64,000 bases of DNA from Pedobacter westerhofensis. Its GTDB lineage: Bacteria > Bacteroidota > Bacteroidia > Sphingobacteriales > Sphingobacteriaceae. The notes beneath the pieces were generated by a model that ran no database searches, was not told the DNA's origin, and worked only from the letters and a program-made list of their open reading frames with translations. A program made the position numbers and the translations under genes. Below are positions 42,540 to 52,577 of this stretch, piece after piece. Within the stretch, counting starts at the first letter, position 1, and the number at the start of each line of letters is the position of its first letter. Where the stretch lies: NCBI RefSeq assembly GCF_900182595.1, contig NZ_FXTN01000004.1, positions 248,001 to 312,000 on the forward strand. The letters are read 5' to 3'.

Positions 42540-43430
42540 TTAAGATAAAAACTTTGCTGCCGGCTGTGCTTCTTTGGTTCCCCTGGCATAATCGTAAAAG
42601 CCTTCGCCCGATTTTACGCCATTTTTACCAGCCATTACCATATTTACCAGCAAAGGGCAGGGGGCATATTTGGGATTGCCAAAGCCTTTGTATAAGACAT
42701 TTAAGATCGCCAGGCAAACATCAAGGCCGATAAAATCAGCCAGCTGCAGTGGGCCCATCGGATGCGCCATGCCTAGTTTCATGACGGTATCGATTTCTTC
42801 CACACCGGCAACACCTTCATATAAGCTGAAGATGGCCTCGTTGATCATGGGCATCAGGATGCGGTTGGCCACAAAGCCGGGATAGTCGTTCACTTCAACC
42901 GGGGCTTTCCCAAGCTTGCGCGAAAGCTCCATCACCAGTGCTGTAGTTTCATCCGACGTAGCATAACCGCGGATCACCTCTACCAATTTCATTACCGGCA
43001 CGGGGTTCATAAAATGCATGCCGATCACGTTGCTGCCCCTGCTGGTTACGGCAGCAATTTGGGTAATCGATATCGATGACGTATTGCTGGCAAGTACCGA
43101 ACCGGCCTTTGCATAAGCATCCAGTTCCCTGAAGATCTTTAGTTTAAGCTCCAGGTTTTCGGTAGCCGCTTCAACCGTGAGGTCTGCTTCGGCAACACCT
43201 GTTTTCAGATCCGTGAAGGTAGTGATCCTGCGCAGGGCAGCAGTTTTTTCTTCTTCGGTCAGCGTGCCTTTGGCTACCTGACGGTCAATGTTTTTGCCTA
43301 TCGTATTTAATCCTTTGTTCAACGCTTCCTGACAAACATCTATCAGGTTTACCTCGTAGCCAAATTGGGCGAAGGTATGGGCAATGCCATTTCCCATCGT
43401 TCCGGATCCGATGACTGCTATTTTGTTCAT
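42540..43430 (-). CDS. hbd: 3-hydroxybutyryl-CoA dehydrogenase
   Basis: An NAD-dependent short-chain 3-hydroxyacyl-CoA dehydrogenase of 296 residues, monofunctional. The Rossmann motif is GSGTMGNGIA at the N-terminus, the catalytic His region reads GMHFMNPVPVMKLVE, and the C-terminal helical domain carries GFVANRILMPMINEA and HPMGPLQLADFIG. It converts between acetoacetyl-CoA and 3-hydroxybutyryl-CoA in fatty acid or butanoate metabolism. It is placed between pdxH (18 bases upstream) and ruvB (nine bases downstream), suggesting one transcript of unrelated functions. The gene symbol follows the closest functional family; mmgB would be an alternative. Confidence 0.93.
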   Translation of the reverse strand: MNKIAVIGSGTMGNGIAHTFAQFGYEVNLIDVCQEALNKGLNTIGKNIDRQVAKGTLTEEEKTAALRRITTFTDLKTGVAEADLTVEAATENLELKLKIFRELDAYAKAGSVLASNTSSISITQIAAVTSRGSNVIGMHFMNPVPVMKLVEVIRGYATSDETTALVMELSRKLGKAPVEVNDYPGFVANRILMPMINEAIFSLYEGVAGVEEIDTVMKLGMAHPMGPLQLADFIGLDVCLAILNVLYKGFGNPKYAPCPLLVNMVMAGKNGVKSGEGFYDYARGTKEAQPAAKFLS

Positions 43431-43448
43431 TTTATATTTGGTTTGGTC

Positions 43449-44099
43449 TTATGGTGCAAGCCTGTTAATTGTCCATACGCCATTTTCGTTTGTATACGTA
43501 ATCCTGTCGTGCAGCCTGCTCGGGCGTCCCTGCCAGAACTCAATATGAGAGGGCGCCAGGATATAACCTCCCCAGTGCTCGGGGCGGGGTATTTCTTTTT
43601 CTGCATAGGCTACCGTCAGTTCCTGTACACGCTCTTCCAGGATTTCACGGTCAGGGATCACCGAACTTTGCGGGGATGCCATGGCGCCGATCTGGCTGCC
43701 TGCGGGGCGTGAATGAAAATAGGCCGTAGACTCTTCTTCAGTTACTTTGGAAATTGTTCCCTCAATGCGCACCTGGCGTTCCAGTTCTGCCCAGAAAAAT
43801 ACCATTGCGGCCTGCGGGTTTTCATCCAGCTGCTGCCCTTTTTTACTCGCATAGTTGGTGTAAAAAACAAAGCCTTCGTCAGTAAAGCCCTTGAGCAGTA
43901 GAATCCGTGCCGTGGGCTTGCCGGAGCGGTCGGCCGTAGCCAGTGTCATCACATTGGGCTCGTACAGCTGTGCGTCCAGCGCCTCTTTAAACCATTTGCC
44001 AAATTGCACAACCGGGTTTTTGTCAACATCCGCCTCTGCAAGCGTTGCAGAACGGTAATCTTGTCTCAAATTTTGAATACTTTCTTTAGTAAGCTCCAT
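43449..44099 (-). CDS. pdxH: Pyridoxamine 5'-phosphate oxidase
   Basis: An FMN enzyme making pyridoxal phosphate from the amine or alcohol form. At 216 residues it is of standard length. Typical motifs are [35 protein letters not shown] near residue 55 (FMN binding) and the C-terminal [16 protein letters not shown], which contacts substrate. It starts a minus-strand group with the dehydrogenase and ruvB, and is divergent from yqgE with 49 bases between starts, which must contain both promoters. Confidence 0.96.
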   Translation of the reverse strand: MELTKESIQNLRQDYRSATLAEADVDKNPVVQFGKWFKEALDAQLYEPNVMTLATADRSGKPTARILLLKGFTDEGFVFYTNYASKKGQQLDENPQAAMVFFWAELERQVRIEGTISKVTEEESTAYFHSRPAGSQIGAMASPQSSVIPDREILEERVQELTVAYAEKEIPRPEHWGGYILAPSHIEFWQGRPSRLHDRITYTNENGVWTINRLAP

Positions 44100-44148
44100 T
44101 CCACAAAAATAGGTTTTAGTTTTTTTAAAATTATCAGTAATTTTCGGA

Positions 44149-44712
44149 ATGATAAGTCAACTGGCACCTTCAGCAGGGAAACTGCTTATTTCTGAACCTT
44201 TTCTGAATGATCCCAATTTTGCGCGGTCTGTGGTTTTACTGACCGAACACAGTGATACAGGGACACTTGGATTTGTGGTGAACCATCCCAGCCTGCTGAT
44301 GGTTGATGACCTGATCGCCGATATCGGTGCACCAAATTTCCCTGTTTTTTACGGAGGGCCGGTAGCTACCGATACGATCCACTTTATCCACCGCTGTCCG
44401 GACAGGATTACCGATGGCGAAGAAATTGCCAAAGGCGTATACTGGGGAGGCAACTTTGAAACGCTGAAAGCGCTGATGGGGCAGGGCGAGGTGACACAGG
44501 AAGAAGTGAAATTCTTTGTGGGTTATTCCGGCTGGGGCGAGCAGCAGCTGCAGGGCGAGATCAAAGCAAATACCTGGATCGTATCAGACCAGTACGATCC
44601 GGATATGGTGTTTTCTGCTGATGAAGAGCAATTGTGGAAAGACGTGATTATCCATCTAGGCCCTAAGTATGCACACATCAGTAATTTTCCGCAAAATCCC
44701 AATCTGAATTAA
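44149..44712 (+). CDS. YqgE/AlgH family protein
   Basis: A 187-residue cytoplasmic protein of the YqgE family, whose role is unknown. The family opening ([28 protein letters not shown]) and the motifs GFVVNHP, FYGGPV and [16 protein letters not shown] are all present. It is the only gene on its strand here and is followed by about 180 bases of non-coding DNA before a secreted SnoaL-like protein. Family assignment is certain; function is not. Confidence 0.92.
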   Translation: MISQLAPSAGKLLISEPFLNDPNFARSVVLLTEHSDTGTLGFVVNHPSLLMVDDLIADIGAPNFPVFYGGPVATDTIHFIHRCPDRITDGEEIAKGVYWGGNFETLKALMGQGEVTQEEVKFFVGYSGWGEQQLQGEIKANTWIVSDQYDPDMVFSADEEQLWKDVIIHLGPKYAHISNFPQNPNLN

Positions 44713-44892
44713 AATCCATTTGTGTTGCAGGCAGCGCTCTGATAGGGCAGGACTTCCTGTATATTTCATATTATTAGTGAGTTATGCTTTTTACAATATA
44801 ACTTCACCAGTTTAGGGTATAGGCTAAGGTAGTTATGAACGCTATTTTTATCGGATCTCAAACATATATTCATTTGAATTTGATCCGGAAAA

Positions 44893-45384
44893 ATGAAAAG
44901 AACTACTCTACCACTAATTGCATTATTATTTGGATGTGTCGTATTTGGTTTTACGGCCAAAAACCGTCCGGGAATAACGGGGAAAGTCACCCATCCATCT
45001 GACGCTGAGCTGGCCAAAAACGAAATTGTGTCGCTGAACAGACAATTTTCTGAAAGTCTTCACAATGCTGACACGGAATCTGCAGCGAAAATTTACACTG
45101 TAGATGCGAAACATATGCCACCAAATTCCCCTGCCGTTGAGGGCAGGGAAAGCATTAAACAATTTTATAATCAAAAGATTGATCAAAATGGCCTGGATCT
45201 GGTTTTAACTACATTGGCTGTTTGGGGAAACAGCAACATGGTTACCGAGGAAGGTACATATGTGGTTAAAACAATTGAAGGCGTTCAATGGGAAGTTGGT
45301 AAGTATTTGTCACTTTGGAAAAAGGAAAATGGAAAATGGAGAATTTTCCGGCAGTGTTACAATTCTGATAGACCAGCAATGTAA
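44893..45384 (+). CDS. Exported SnoaL-like (DUF4440) protein
   Basis: A 163-residue exported protein with a signal peptide (MKRTTLPLIALLFGCVVFGFTA). It is followed by a cone-shaped SnoaL/NTF2-like domain: the helix ELAKNEIVSLNRQFSESLHNADTES, then a beta sheet with YTVDAKHMPPNSPAVEGRESIKQFY and a C-terminal WKKENGKWRIFRQCYNSD. The GKWRI motif is typical of DUF4440 members. Such domains can be small enzymes or binding proteins, and no catalytic His/Asp dyad is assured here. It is followed by tandem repeats and a long hairpin. Confidence 0.82.
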   Translation: MKRTTLPLIALLFGCVVFGFTAKNRPGITGKVTHPSDAELAKNEIVSLNRQFSESLHNADTESAAKIYTVDAKHMPPNSPAVEGRESIKQFYNQKIDQNGLDLVLTTLAVWGNSNMVTEEGTYVVKTIEGVQWEVGKYLSLWKKENGKWRIFRQCYNSDRPAM

Positions 45385-45395
45385 ATCCCTCAATA

Positions 45396-45467
45396 TACTG
45401 AAAATGTACGGTTAATGAATACTGAAATTGTGCTTTTAATGAATACTGAAAATGTGCTGTTAATGAA
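45396..45467. repeat. Three tandem 24-bp repeats
   Basis: Three adjoining copies of a 24-base unit (TACTGAAAATG...GTTAATGAA) begin at 45396, 45420 and 45444, with a few mismatches. Two degenerate partial copies follow (TTAGATAA.CAGTTAA near 45468 and 45514). They lie just after the SnoaL-like gene, in non-coding DNA. No reading frame uses them. They may be binding sites or the end of a decayed insertion element. Confidence 0.75.
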
Positions 45468-45586
45468 TTAGATAATCAGTTAATGAAGTGCAAAAAATAG
45501 GAGTAGCGCTGGTAATGGATTAGATAACCAGTTAAGACAGTTTAGTAAGCCGGTGGGTTAAAGCACCACGCATTCGATACTCGTCA

Positions 45587-45667
45587 AAAAAATGATACCC
45601 TGTATCGATGCCTAGCGTTTTTTTGCGTAGCAAAATAATGCAGCACCGATACAGGGTACCATTTTTT
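45587..45667. terminator. 81-base hairpin at the end of the purKE unit
   Basis: A 21-base arm starting AAAAAATGATACCC (45587-45607) pairs with 45647-45667 with one mismatch, enclosing 39 bases. Read on the minus strand it is a strong stem ending in seven T, 36 bases after the purE stop, so it should terminate purK-purE. A similar hairpin is at 63082-63159. Confidence 0.7.
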
Positions 45668-45702
45668 CAGCGCAGCCAGATGATCTCAGAACCCGAGAAA
45701 AT

Positions 45703-46185
45703 CTACATCGTCTCCGCCGATGCTTCAACCGCTTTTCTCAAATCATCTTTATACTCCTGCATCTTAACAGCAAGGCCTTCATCAGAAGTAGAAAGGATCT
45801 GCACAGCGAGCAATCCGGCATTTTTTGCCGCATTTAACGCTACCGTAGCTACAGGAATGCCATTGGGCATTTGCAGGATAGACAGTATAGAATCCCATCC
45901 GTCAATAGAGTTGGAAGATTTTACAGGAACACCAATCACCGGCAGTACCGTAATTGAGGCGACCATGCCCGGTAAATGCGCTGCACCACCAGCACCGGCA
46001 ATGATCACTTTTAAACCCCTGCCAGCAGCTTCTTTGGCGTAAGTAAACATCCTTTCGGGCGTACGGTGCGCAGAGACAACCGTCATTTCAAATTCTACTC
46101 CAAATCCCTTTAAAATATCAGCAGCATCGTTCATGATATGTAAATCAGACTTGCTGCCCATAATTATTCCTACTTTAACGCTCAT
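45703..46185 (-). CDS. purE: 5-(carboxyamino)imidazole ribonucleotide mutase
   Basis: Catalyses N5-CAIR to CAIR in purine synthesis. It is a 160-residue class I PurE with the substrate loop GSKSDLHIM near the N-terminus, the SAHRTPERM motif (catalytic His) and [15 protein letters not shown]. It overlaps the purK stop by one base (TAATG on the minus strand), so the two are translationally coupled. A hairpin terminator follows the stop. Confidence 0.97.
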   Translation of the reverse strand: MSVKVGIIMGSKSDLHIMNDAADILKGFGVEFEMTVVSAHRTPERMFTYAKEAAGRGLKVIIAGAGGAAHLPGMVASITVLPVIGVPVKSSNSIDGWDSILSILQMPNGIPVATVALNAAKNAGLLAVQILSTSDEGLAVKMQEYKDDLRKAVEASAETM

Positions 46186-47324
46186 TAAGATATTACTTTT
46201 AGTGTTTCTTTGATATAGTTTGCTTTTTCGATCGCGGCCTCGCGGTTTTGGTCTACGATCGTTACATGGCCCATCTTCCTGAAAGGCTTGGTATATTTCT
46301 TACCGTACAAGTGTACATATACACCATCAAGGCCCAGGATTTTTTCCATCCCCTGATAGGTAGCCACACCTTCATGGCCTTTCTCGCCAAGCAGATTGAT
46401 CATCACGGCATTGCTGATCGAACGGGTATCGCCCAATGGCAAGTTAAAGATAGAACGCAGGTGCTGCCCAAACTGTGATACATAATTGCCCTCGATGGTC
46501 TGGTGACCACTGTTGTGCGGCCTTGGTGCCAGCTCGTTCACCAGGATGTCACCATCACGGGTGATAAACATCTCTACGGCCAGCAGCCCGGTTACATTTA
46601 AGGCACCGGCAATATTTTTGGCAATAGTTTCTGCCCGCTCCTGGATATGATCAGGATAGGTAGATGGCGAGATCAGGAATTCTACAAGATTAGCTTCGGC
46701 ATTGAACTCCATCTCTACCATCGGAAAGGTTTTTACGTCCCCGTTAGAGTTCCTTGAAACGATCACGGCAATCTCTTTTTCAAAATCTACGATCTCCTCG
46801 ATCAGGCAGTGGCTTTCAAAAGCATCATCCAGATCGGCGGCAGAATTAATCCGCATCACGCCTTTGCCGTCATAACCGTCCCTGCGCTGTTTTAGCATAT
46901 AAGGGAAAGGGATATGGGAATGCAGCATATCTTCCTTGGTATTGGCCAGCTGGAAAGGGGCCGTAGGAATATCGTTTTCTTTGAAGAACTGTTTTTGTAC
47001 GCCTTTATCCTGGATCAGCCTGATCACGCGGGATTGCGGGAATACCAGTTTGCCCTCTTTTTCGAGCTGCTCCAGTGCTTCAATATTTACTTTTTCGATT
47101 TCAATCGTGATCACATCAGCTTTCTTGCCGAACTTATAAACCGTATCGTAGTCGGTAATAGAACCGCATTCAAAGTAATTGGCGATGTGTTTACAGGGAG
47201 CGTCGCTATCAGGATCCAGAACCAGCGTAGTCAGGTTGTAATTAATGGTTTCCTGAATTAACATTCTGCCTAATTGTCCCCCGCCTAAAATCCCCAATTT
47301 AGAATCACTTATTTGTTTTGCCAT
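46185..47324 (-). CDS. purK: N5-carboxyaminoimidazole ribonucleotide synthase
   Basis: An ATP-grasp enzyme of 379 residues making N5-CAIR from AIR, bicarbonate and ATP. The N-terminal [13 protein letters not shown] motif, the ATP-grasp central block ([20 protein letters not shown]) and the metal-binding end of the active site ([26 protein letters not shown]) are all present. It is the first gene of the purK-purE pair. It is divergent from the BaiN-like flavoprotein, with 57 bases between the two starts containing both promoters. Confidence 0.97.
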   Translation of the reverse strand: MAKQISDSKLGILGGGQLGRMLIQETINYNLTTLVLDPDSDAPCKHIANYFECGSITDYDTVYKFGKKADVITIEIEKVNIEALEQLEKEGKLVFPQSRVIRLIQDKGVQKQFFKENDIPTAPFQLANTKEDMLHSHIPFPYMLKQRRDGYDGKGVMRINSAADLDDAFESHCLIEEIVDFEKEIAVIVSRNSNGDVKTFPMVEMEFNAEANLVEFLISPSTYPDHIQERAETIAKNIAGALNVTGLLAVEMFITRDGDILVNELAPRPHNSGHQTIEGNYVSQFGQHLRSIFNLPLGDTRSISNAVMINLLGEKGHEGVATYQGMEKILGLDGVYVHLYGKKYTKPFRKMGHVTIVDQNREAAIEKANYIKETLKVIS

Positions 47325-47381
47325 ATCGATATGAAAAAGTTATGCTTATTTTGCACAAAAATAACAATATAAACGGATTTG

Positions 47382-48572
47382 ATGGATGCAGATGCTATAA
47401 TAATTGGTGCCGGGGCCTGTGGATTAATGTGTGCGGTGCAGGCCGGATACCTTGGAAAGAAGGTAGTTATCCTCGAAAAAGGGAGTAAAGCAGGTGCCAA
47501 AATATTAATATCAGGAGGGGGAAGATGTAATTACACCAATCTGTTTGCCAGTGATGAACAGTTCATTTCGGGAAATAAACATTTTACCAAATCTGCCTTT
47601 ACGCAGTGGACGGTAGCAGATACTGTTAGTTTTTTTGAAACCTATGGTATCCGCGGAAAAGAAAAAACACTGGGACAGCTGTTCCCCGAAGAGCAGAACG
47701 CAAAAGCGATTGTAGACATGTTTACAGGGCTGTGTGACGACTTTGGACAGGAGATCCGCTGTGATGCGGATGTTACTGATGTGATCAGAGGTGAAGATCA
47801 GTATACTGTGTTGTATCAGCGGAACGGAAAAGAGTATCGGTTAACAGCACCAAAGATTGTGATCGCCACTGGCGGGCTGCCCATTCCAAAGATGGGGGCA
47901 ACCGACTTCGCACTGCGTTTTGCGCGGAAGCAGGGGCTGAATATCGTAGAAACTGCACCGGCACTGGTGCCGCTTACGATCACCGGGAAGGATGAGGACT
48001 GGTATGCGCAGCTCTCAGGCAATTCCGTGTTTGTGGAGATCAGCAATGAGCGGATCTCCTTTGAAGAGAATATACTTTTTACGCACTGGGGCCTCAGCGG
48101 CCCGGCGGTACTGCAGATCTCCTCGTACTGGCGTGCCGGCGAAAGCATCAATATCAACCTGCTGCCGCATGAAGAGATTGCAGATCTGATTGAAGAAGAA
48201 AGAACATATAACGGTAAAACCCTGCTCTCTACCTTGCTGAACAGGTATTTTGCAAAGAAGTTTACCGATGCACTGGGCAAATTCCTGCCCCTGGGCAAAA
48301 CCGTGGCCTCGCTGACAAAATCTGAAATGGAAACAATCCATTCTACGATACATTTGTTTAAGGTAAAACCGGCAGGCGATAAGGGCTACGACAAGGCCGA
48401 GGTGATGCGGGGCGGAATAGACACCGCAGAGCTGTCTTCTAAAACCCTGGAATCAAAAAAGCTGCCCGGCATATACTTTGGCGGGGAATGTGTAGATGTG
48501 ACAGGCTGGCTGGGCGGCTACAACTTCCAGTGGGCCTGGGCCTGTGGTTTTGTCATTGCACAGGGGATATAA
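47382..48572 (+). CDS. BaiN/YhiN-like FAD-dependent oxidoreductase (HI0933 family)
   Basis: A flavoprotein of 396 residues. It starts at ATG 47382, one codon after an in-frame TTG. An N-terminal Rossmann motif (AIIIGAGACGLMCA) is followed by the HI0933 signature SGGGRCNYTNL. The C-terminal FAD-binding end reads YFGGECVDVTGWLGGYNFQWAWACGF. The family includes BaiN and uncharacterised reductases, so the substrate is unassigned. recQ begins only three bases after its stop, implying one transcript. Confidence 0.93.
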   Translation: MDADAIIIGAGACGLMCAVQAGYLGKKVVILEKGSKAGAKILISGGGRCNYTNLFASDEQFISGNKHFTKSAFTQWTVADTVSFFETYGIRGKEKTLGQLFPEEQNAKAIVDMFTGLCDDFGQEIRCDADVTDVIRGEDQYTVLYQRNGKEYRLTAPKIVIATGGLPIPKMGATDFALRFARKQGLNIVETAPALVPLTITGKDEDWYAQLSGNSVFVEISNERISFEENILFTHWGLSGPAVLQISSYWRAGESININLLPHEEIADLIEEERTYNGKTLLSTLLNRYFAKKFTDALGKFLPLGKTVASLTKSEMETIHSTIHLFKVKPAGDKGYDKAEVMRGGIDTAELSSKTLESKKLPGIYFGGECVDVTGWLGGYNFQWAWACGFVIAQGI

Positions 48573-48575
48573 AAG

Positions 48576-50471
48576 ATGATGACGGAAACAGAGATCTTAA
48601 AGCATTACTGGGGCTTCAGCTCCTTCAGGCCCTTACAGGAAGAGATCATCTCTGCTGTAATGAAAGGGGAGGACACGCTGGCGCTGCTGCCCACCGGCGG
48701 AGGGAAATCCCTCTGTTTCCAGGTGCCTGCAATGGCGATGGAAGGGATCTGTATCGTAGTGTCGCCGCTGATCGCGCTGATGAAAGACCAGGTGGAGAAC
48801 CTGAAAGCGAAAGGGATCAATGCTGTCGCGATTTATGCAGGAATGGGCAAGCGCGAGATCGATATCCTGCTGGACAACTGCATTTACGGGCCCATCAAGT
48901 TCCTGTACCTCTCACCGGAGCGGTTACTGAGCGACCTGGTGAGGACGCGTATTTCTTATATGAATGTAAATCTGATTGCCATTGATGAAGCGCATTGTAT
49001 CTCCCAGTGGGGATATGATTTTCGTCCGCCTTATCTGCAGATCAGCTCACTCCGGGAAATCCATCCGGATGTTCCGTTTATAGCACTCACGGCCACAGCT
49101 ACGGCTTTCGTAAGGCAGGACATCCAGGATAAACTCGAACTGAAAAATCCTAAGATATTTGTCCAGAGTTTTGCACGTAAAAATTTAAGCTATGTGGTGT
49201 TCGACCTGGAGGATAAGTATAAAAAACTGATCGGGATCGCAACCAATGTAAAGGGCAGCGGACTGGTGTATGTCCGCAACCGGCGCGAAACCTCTGAAGT
49301 AGCGCTGTTTTTACAGCGGAACAATATTGCCGCCGACTTTTACCACGCGGGGCTGGAAAAGGATGAACGCTCGCGCAAGCAATCAGAATGGAAGCAGAAC
49401 AAGATCCGTGTGATGGTGGCCACCAATGCTTTTGGAATGGGGATCGACAAACCCGATGTACGTTTTGTGGTACACCTGGACCTGCCGGAAAGCCTCGAAG
49501 CCTATTACCAGGAGGCGGGGCGTGCAGGCAGGGACGGCAGGCGTTCCTATGCGGTACTGCTGGCCAACAAGTCTGACCAGGCGGCGCTCAAAGCAAAGTA
49601 TACCGATAGTTTCCCAAGCGTGGAAGAAATCCGCAAAACTTATCATTATCTGGGCTCGTACTTTCAGCTGGCCTATGGCGCCGGTGCGGGGGTAAGCTTT
49701 AGTTTCGACCTCGCGGATTTCTGTAAAAGGTTTAAGCTGGGCGTGATCAAGACCATCGGCGCGCTCAAGTTCCTGGAGCACGACGGATACCTTACGCTGT
49801 CAGAAAATATCTTCCTGCCCTCCAGGGTTATGTTTACTGCCGGAAATGAAGATGTGTACCGCTTTCAGATCGAGAATTCAGGCTATGACCCGCTGATCAA
49901 AACGATGTTGCGCCTGTACGGGGGTATGTTTGACCACTATGCGCCGGTCACGGAAAGCGATATTGCCAAACGGCTGGGCATTTCTTATAACGATGTGGTG
50001 AGGCAGATCACTAACCTGCAGGAGCAGGGACTGCTGTCTTACCTGCCGCAAAGCGACCAGCCCCAACTGCAGTATATCCTGGCAAGGGTAGATCTCCTGC
50101 ACCTGGATACGGATGTGAAATATATAGAACTGCGCCGTAAGGTGCAGGCAGAGCAGATCAGTGCCGTGCTGGCCTATGGCAGTACGCAGATTTGCCGCAG
50201 TATACAGCTGCTGGCCTATTTTGATGAGCCCAACGCAGATAAATGTGGGGAATGTGATGTTTGTTTGGCTGAAAGGAAGGAAGAGGAGCTGGCAGAACTG
50301 ACGGACAAGGTTGATTTTGAAATCGCTACGCTGCTGCAGGCAGGGCTGCGCAGCCTTGATGAGCTGGTGCAGGAACTGAAAACGGGCTCCGACCAGGAGA
50401 AGCTTGGCCGGATACGCGAGCTGCTTGATGCAGGTAAAATTAAAACTGATGGCAAAAACTATTATCTTTGA
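48576..50471 (+). CDS. recQ: RecQ-family ATP-dependent DNA helicase
   Basis: A 3'-5' helicase of 631 residues. The conserved motifs are all visible: motif 0 FRPLQEE, Walker A LLPTGGGKS, DEAH box IDEAHCISQWGYDFRP, ALTATAT and the arginine-finger region YYQEAGRAGRDG. The zinc-binding RQC end carries CGECDVC. No HRDC domain follows, so it is the shorter Bacteroidota type; a longer RecQ may exist elsewhere in the genome. It is linked to the upstream flavoprotein by a three-base gap. Confidence 0.93.
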   Translation: MMTETEILKHYWGFSSFRPLQEEIISAVMKGEDTLALLPTGGGKSLCFQVPAMAMEGICIVVSPLIALMKDQVENLKAKGINAVAIYAGMGKREIDILLDNCIYGPIKFLYLSPERLLSDLVRTRISYMNVNLIAIDEAHCISQWGYDFRPPYLQISSLREIHPDVPFIALTATATAFVRQDIQDKLELKNPKIFVQSFARKNLSYVVFDLEDKYKKLIGIATNVKGSGLVYVRNRRETSEVALFLQRNNIAADFYHAGLEKDERSRKQSEWKQNKIRVMVATNAFGMGIDKPDVRFVVHLDLPESLEAYYQEAGRAGRDGRRSYAVLLANKSDQAALKAKYTDSFPSVEEIRKTYHYLGSYFQLAYGAGAGVSFSFDLADFCKRFKLGVIKTIGALKFLEHDGYLTLSENIFLPSRVMFTAGNEDVYRFQIENSGYDPLIKTMLRLYGGMFDHYAPVTESDIAKRLGISYNDVVRQITNLQEQGLLSYLPQSDQPQLQYILARVDLLHLDTDVKYIELRRKVQAEQISAVLAYGSTQICRSIQLLAYFDEPNADKCGECDVCLAERKEEELAELTDKVDFEIATLLQAGLRSLDELVQELKTGSDQEKLGRIRELLDAGKIKTDGKNYYL

Positions 50472-50489
50472 TTGTATGTTCAATTATAT

Positions 50490-51203
50490 ATGATGAAAAA
50501 ACAATTACTCTGCCTGCTCGTCCTGCCTGTGCTTTTTACAGCATGTAAATCCAAATGTGTTGAAGACCTGGGCATTCTTTCTACCCGGGACCTTACGCTT
50601 AAACCCTTTGATGAAATTTCCGTGAAGGGGCCGATCAGGCTTGTGATGCGCCAGGACAGCAGTTATAAAGTAAATGTGCAGTCAGACTCTGCGGTAATCG
50701 ATATGGTTAAGGTTGAAGTCAGCGGACATGAACTGCAGGTAAAGCTGGATGCAAAACAGTATTGTGGTAAGGACTCAATTATTGTAAGTGCGGGGATCGG
50801 CGACCTGAAAAAACTGAAAGCAGAGGGTGCCGCACATATCTACACGTCTTCACTGATCAATGTAAACGACCTGGAAATGAATTTATCAGGCGCTACCATG
50901 CTGATGCTGCAGATGAATGCCGGAAAGCTGGTTACCAATACTGACGGGGCAGCCAATATTGTCCTGCTGGGGCAGGCCGGTGCGCATGAACTGAAAAGCA
51001 AGGGAGCCATTCAGATGACTGCCTTTGATTTTGTAACAGGTATTTCCGACCTGAACGTAGAGGGAGTTGCCAAATTAAAGATCAATGTACTGAACGAACT
51101 GAAGATCAACAGCACAGGTTCTGCCGATATCAGTTATAAAGGCAGCCCGAAGAAACTGGACGAGAAGAAAACAGGTACTTATAAACTTGAAAAAGTAAAT
51201 TAA
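50490..51203 (+). CDS. Lipoprotein with a head-GIN (DUF2807) domain
   Basis: An exported lipoprotein of about 237 residues. A lipoprotein signal ends LFTAC, so Cys is the anchor. The rest is a DUF2807 auto-transporter-like beta-helix (head GIN): it opens with LTLKPFDEISVKGPIRLVM and shows repeated short strand motifs (LKKLKAEGAAHIY, LEMNLSGATML, LNVEGVAKLKI). Starts at 50490 (MMKKQ) or 50493 fit best; the TTG at 50472 is less likely. It probably faces the periplasm or the cell surface. It follows recQ by 18 bases but may have its own promoter. Confidence 0.85.
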   Translation: MMKKQLLCLLVLPVLFTACKSKCVEDLGILSTRDLTLKPFDEISVKGPIRLVMRQDSSYKVNVQSDSAVIDMVKVEVSGHELQVKLDAKQYCGKDSIIVSAGIGDLKKLKAEGAAHIYTSSLINVNDLEMNLSGATMLMLQMNAGKLVTNTDGAANIVLLGQAGAHELKSKGAIQMTAFDFVTGISDLNVEGVAKLKINVLNELKINSTGSADISYKGSPKKLDEKKTGTYKLEKVN

Positions 51204-51224
51204 TACTGCAATTCCGCTGCTTAC

Positions 51225-52550
51225 ATGGAACCAAAAAATGATAAAAAAGTAATTCGTTCATGGGCATTTTTCGACTGGGCAAACTCGGCTTATAACCTGG
51301 TAATTACCTCAACTATATTTCCTGCCTACTATACCATCATCACTTCAGATAAGGATAACAATACGATTGATTATGTGACCTTTATGGGCAAGAAGTTTGT
51401 GAACTCTGCCCTGTATAATTATGCCCTTGCCTTTGCTTTTCTGGTAATTGCGCTGTTATCGCCCATCCTGTCTTCGATCGCAGATTCAAGGGGGAACAAA
51501 AAACTGTTCATGCAGATCTTTACCTATATCGGTTCGCTGGCCTGCTGCGGCCTCTACTTTTTTGAAATCGAGAACCTGCAGCTAAGTATTGTACTGTTTG
51601 TACTGGCCGCTATCGGTTTCTGGGGCAGCCTGGTTTTTTACAATGCCTACCTGCCTGAAATAGCTACGCCAGATATGCAGGACAGTGTAAGCGCCAAAGG
51701 TTATGCCTATGGTTATGTGGGCAGTATCATCCTGCAGCTGATCTGTTTTGTATTTGTATTTTTTCCATCCACCTTTGGCTTGTCGGGCGAAGGACAGGCC
51801 TCACGACTGTCATTTCTGATGGTGGGGATCTGGTGGGCCTTGTTTGCCCAGATACCCTTCAGGAAGCTGCCTGCCGGGACAGCGGATCTGCAGAAGGCCA
51901 GGGCCAGCTGGCTCACCGGCGGCTTTAAGGAACTGCGCAAGGTTTGGGCGCAGCTGAAACATATGCCCTACCTGAAAAGGTTCCTTACGGCTTTCTTCTT
52001 CTACTCCATGGGCGTGCAGACGGTCATGCTGGTGGCAACGATCTTTGGTGAAAAACAATTGCACCTGCCCACCTCAAAGCTGATCGCGACGATCCTGCTG
52101 CTGCAGATTGTGGCCATCCCCGGGGCAATGCTGATGTCATTTCTCTCCCGCAGGTATTTTGGCAATGTAAAGGTGCTGATCGGGGTGGTGATCATCTGGA
52201 TCGGCTGCTGTGCGGGCGCTTACTTTGTAACTACTGAAATGCAGTTTTATTATCTTGCGGCCACGGTAGGACTGATTATGGGAGGGATACAGTCGCTCTC
52301 CCGTTCCACATACTCCAAGTTTTTGCCACAGGAAAGCCCTGACCATACCTCTTTTTTTAGTTTTTACGATGTAACTGAAAAGGTTGCCCTGGTGATCGGA
52401 ATGTTTAGTTTTGGCTATATTGAAGAATTTACAGGCAGTATGCAGAATTCACTGATTGCGCTCGCAGCGTTTTTTGTGATTGGCCTGGTATTTTTGCTGC
52501 TGCTGCGCAAAGTGGAACCAAAGACTGAGAATCAGACATTTGCCGTATAA
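51225..52550 (+). CDS. MFS transporter, UMF1 (Atg22-like) family
   Basis: A 441-residue inner-membrane transporter with about 12 membrane helices. The family opening is visible (WAFFDWANSAYNLVITSTIFPAYY), as are the conserved loops LSPILSSIADSRGNKKLFM and GGIQSLSRSTYSKFLPQE before helix 9. Members are distant relatives of yeast vacuolar amino acid exporter Atg22; the bacterial substrate is not known. It starts 21 bases after the GIN lipoprotein gene. Confidence 0.92.
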   Translation: MEPKNDKKVIRSWAFFDWANSAYNLVITSTIFPAYYTIITSDKDNNTIDYVTFMGKKFVNSALYNYALAFAFLVIALLSPILSSIADSRGNKKLFMQIFTYIGSLACCGLYFFEIENLQLSIVLFVLAAIGFWGSLVFYNAYLPEIATPDMQDSVSAKGYAYGYVGSIILQLICFVFVFFPSTFGLSGEGQASRLSFLMVGIWWALFAQIPFRKLPAGTADLQKARASWLTGGFKELRKVWAQLKHMPYLKRFLTAFFFYSMGVQTVMLVATIFGEKQLHLPTSKLIATILLLQIVAIPGAMLMSFLSRRYFGNVKVLIGVVIIWIGCCAGAYFVTTEMQFYYLAATVGLIMGGIQSLSRSTYSKFLPQESPDHTSFFSFYDVTEKVALVIGMFSFGYIEEFTGSMQNSLIALAAFFVIGLVFLLLLRKVEPKTENQTFAV

Positions 52551-52577
52551 AACGAGTACTTTTAACCATTATCGATG

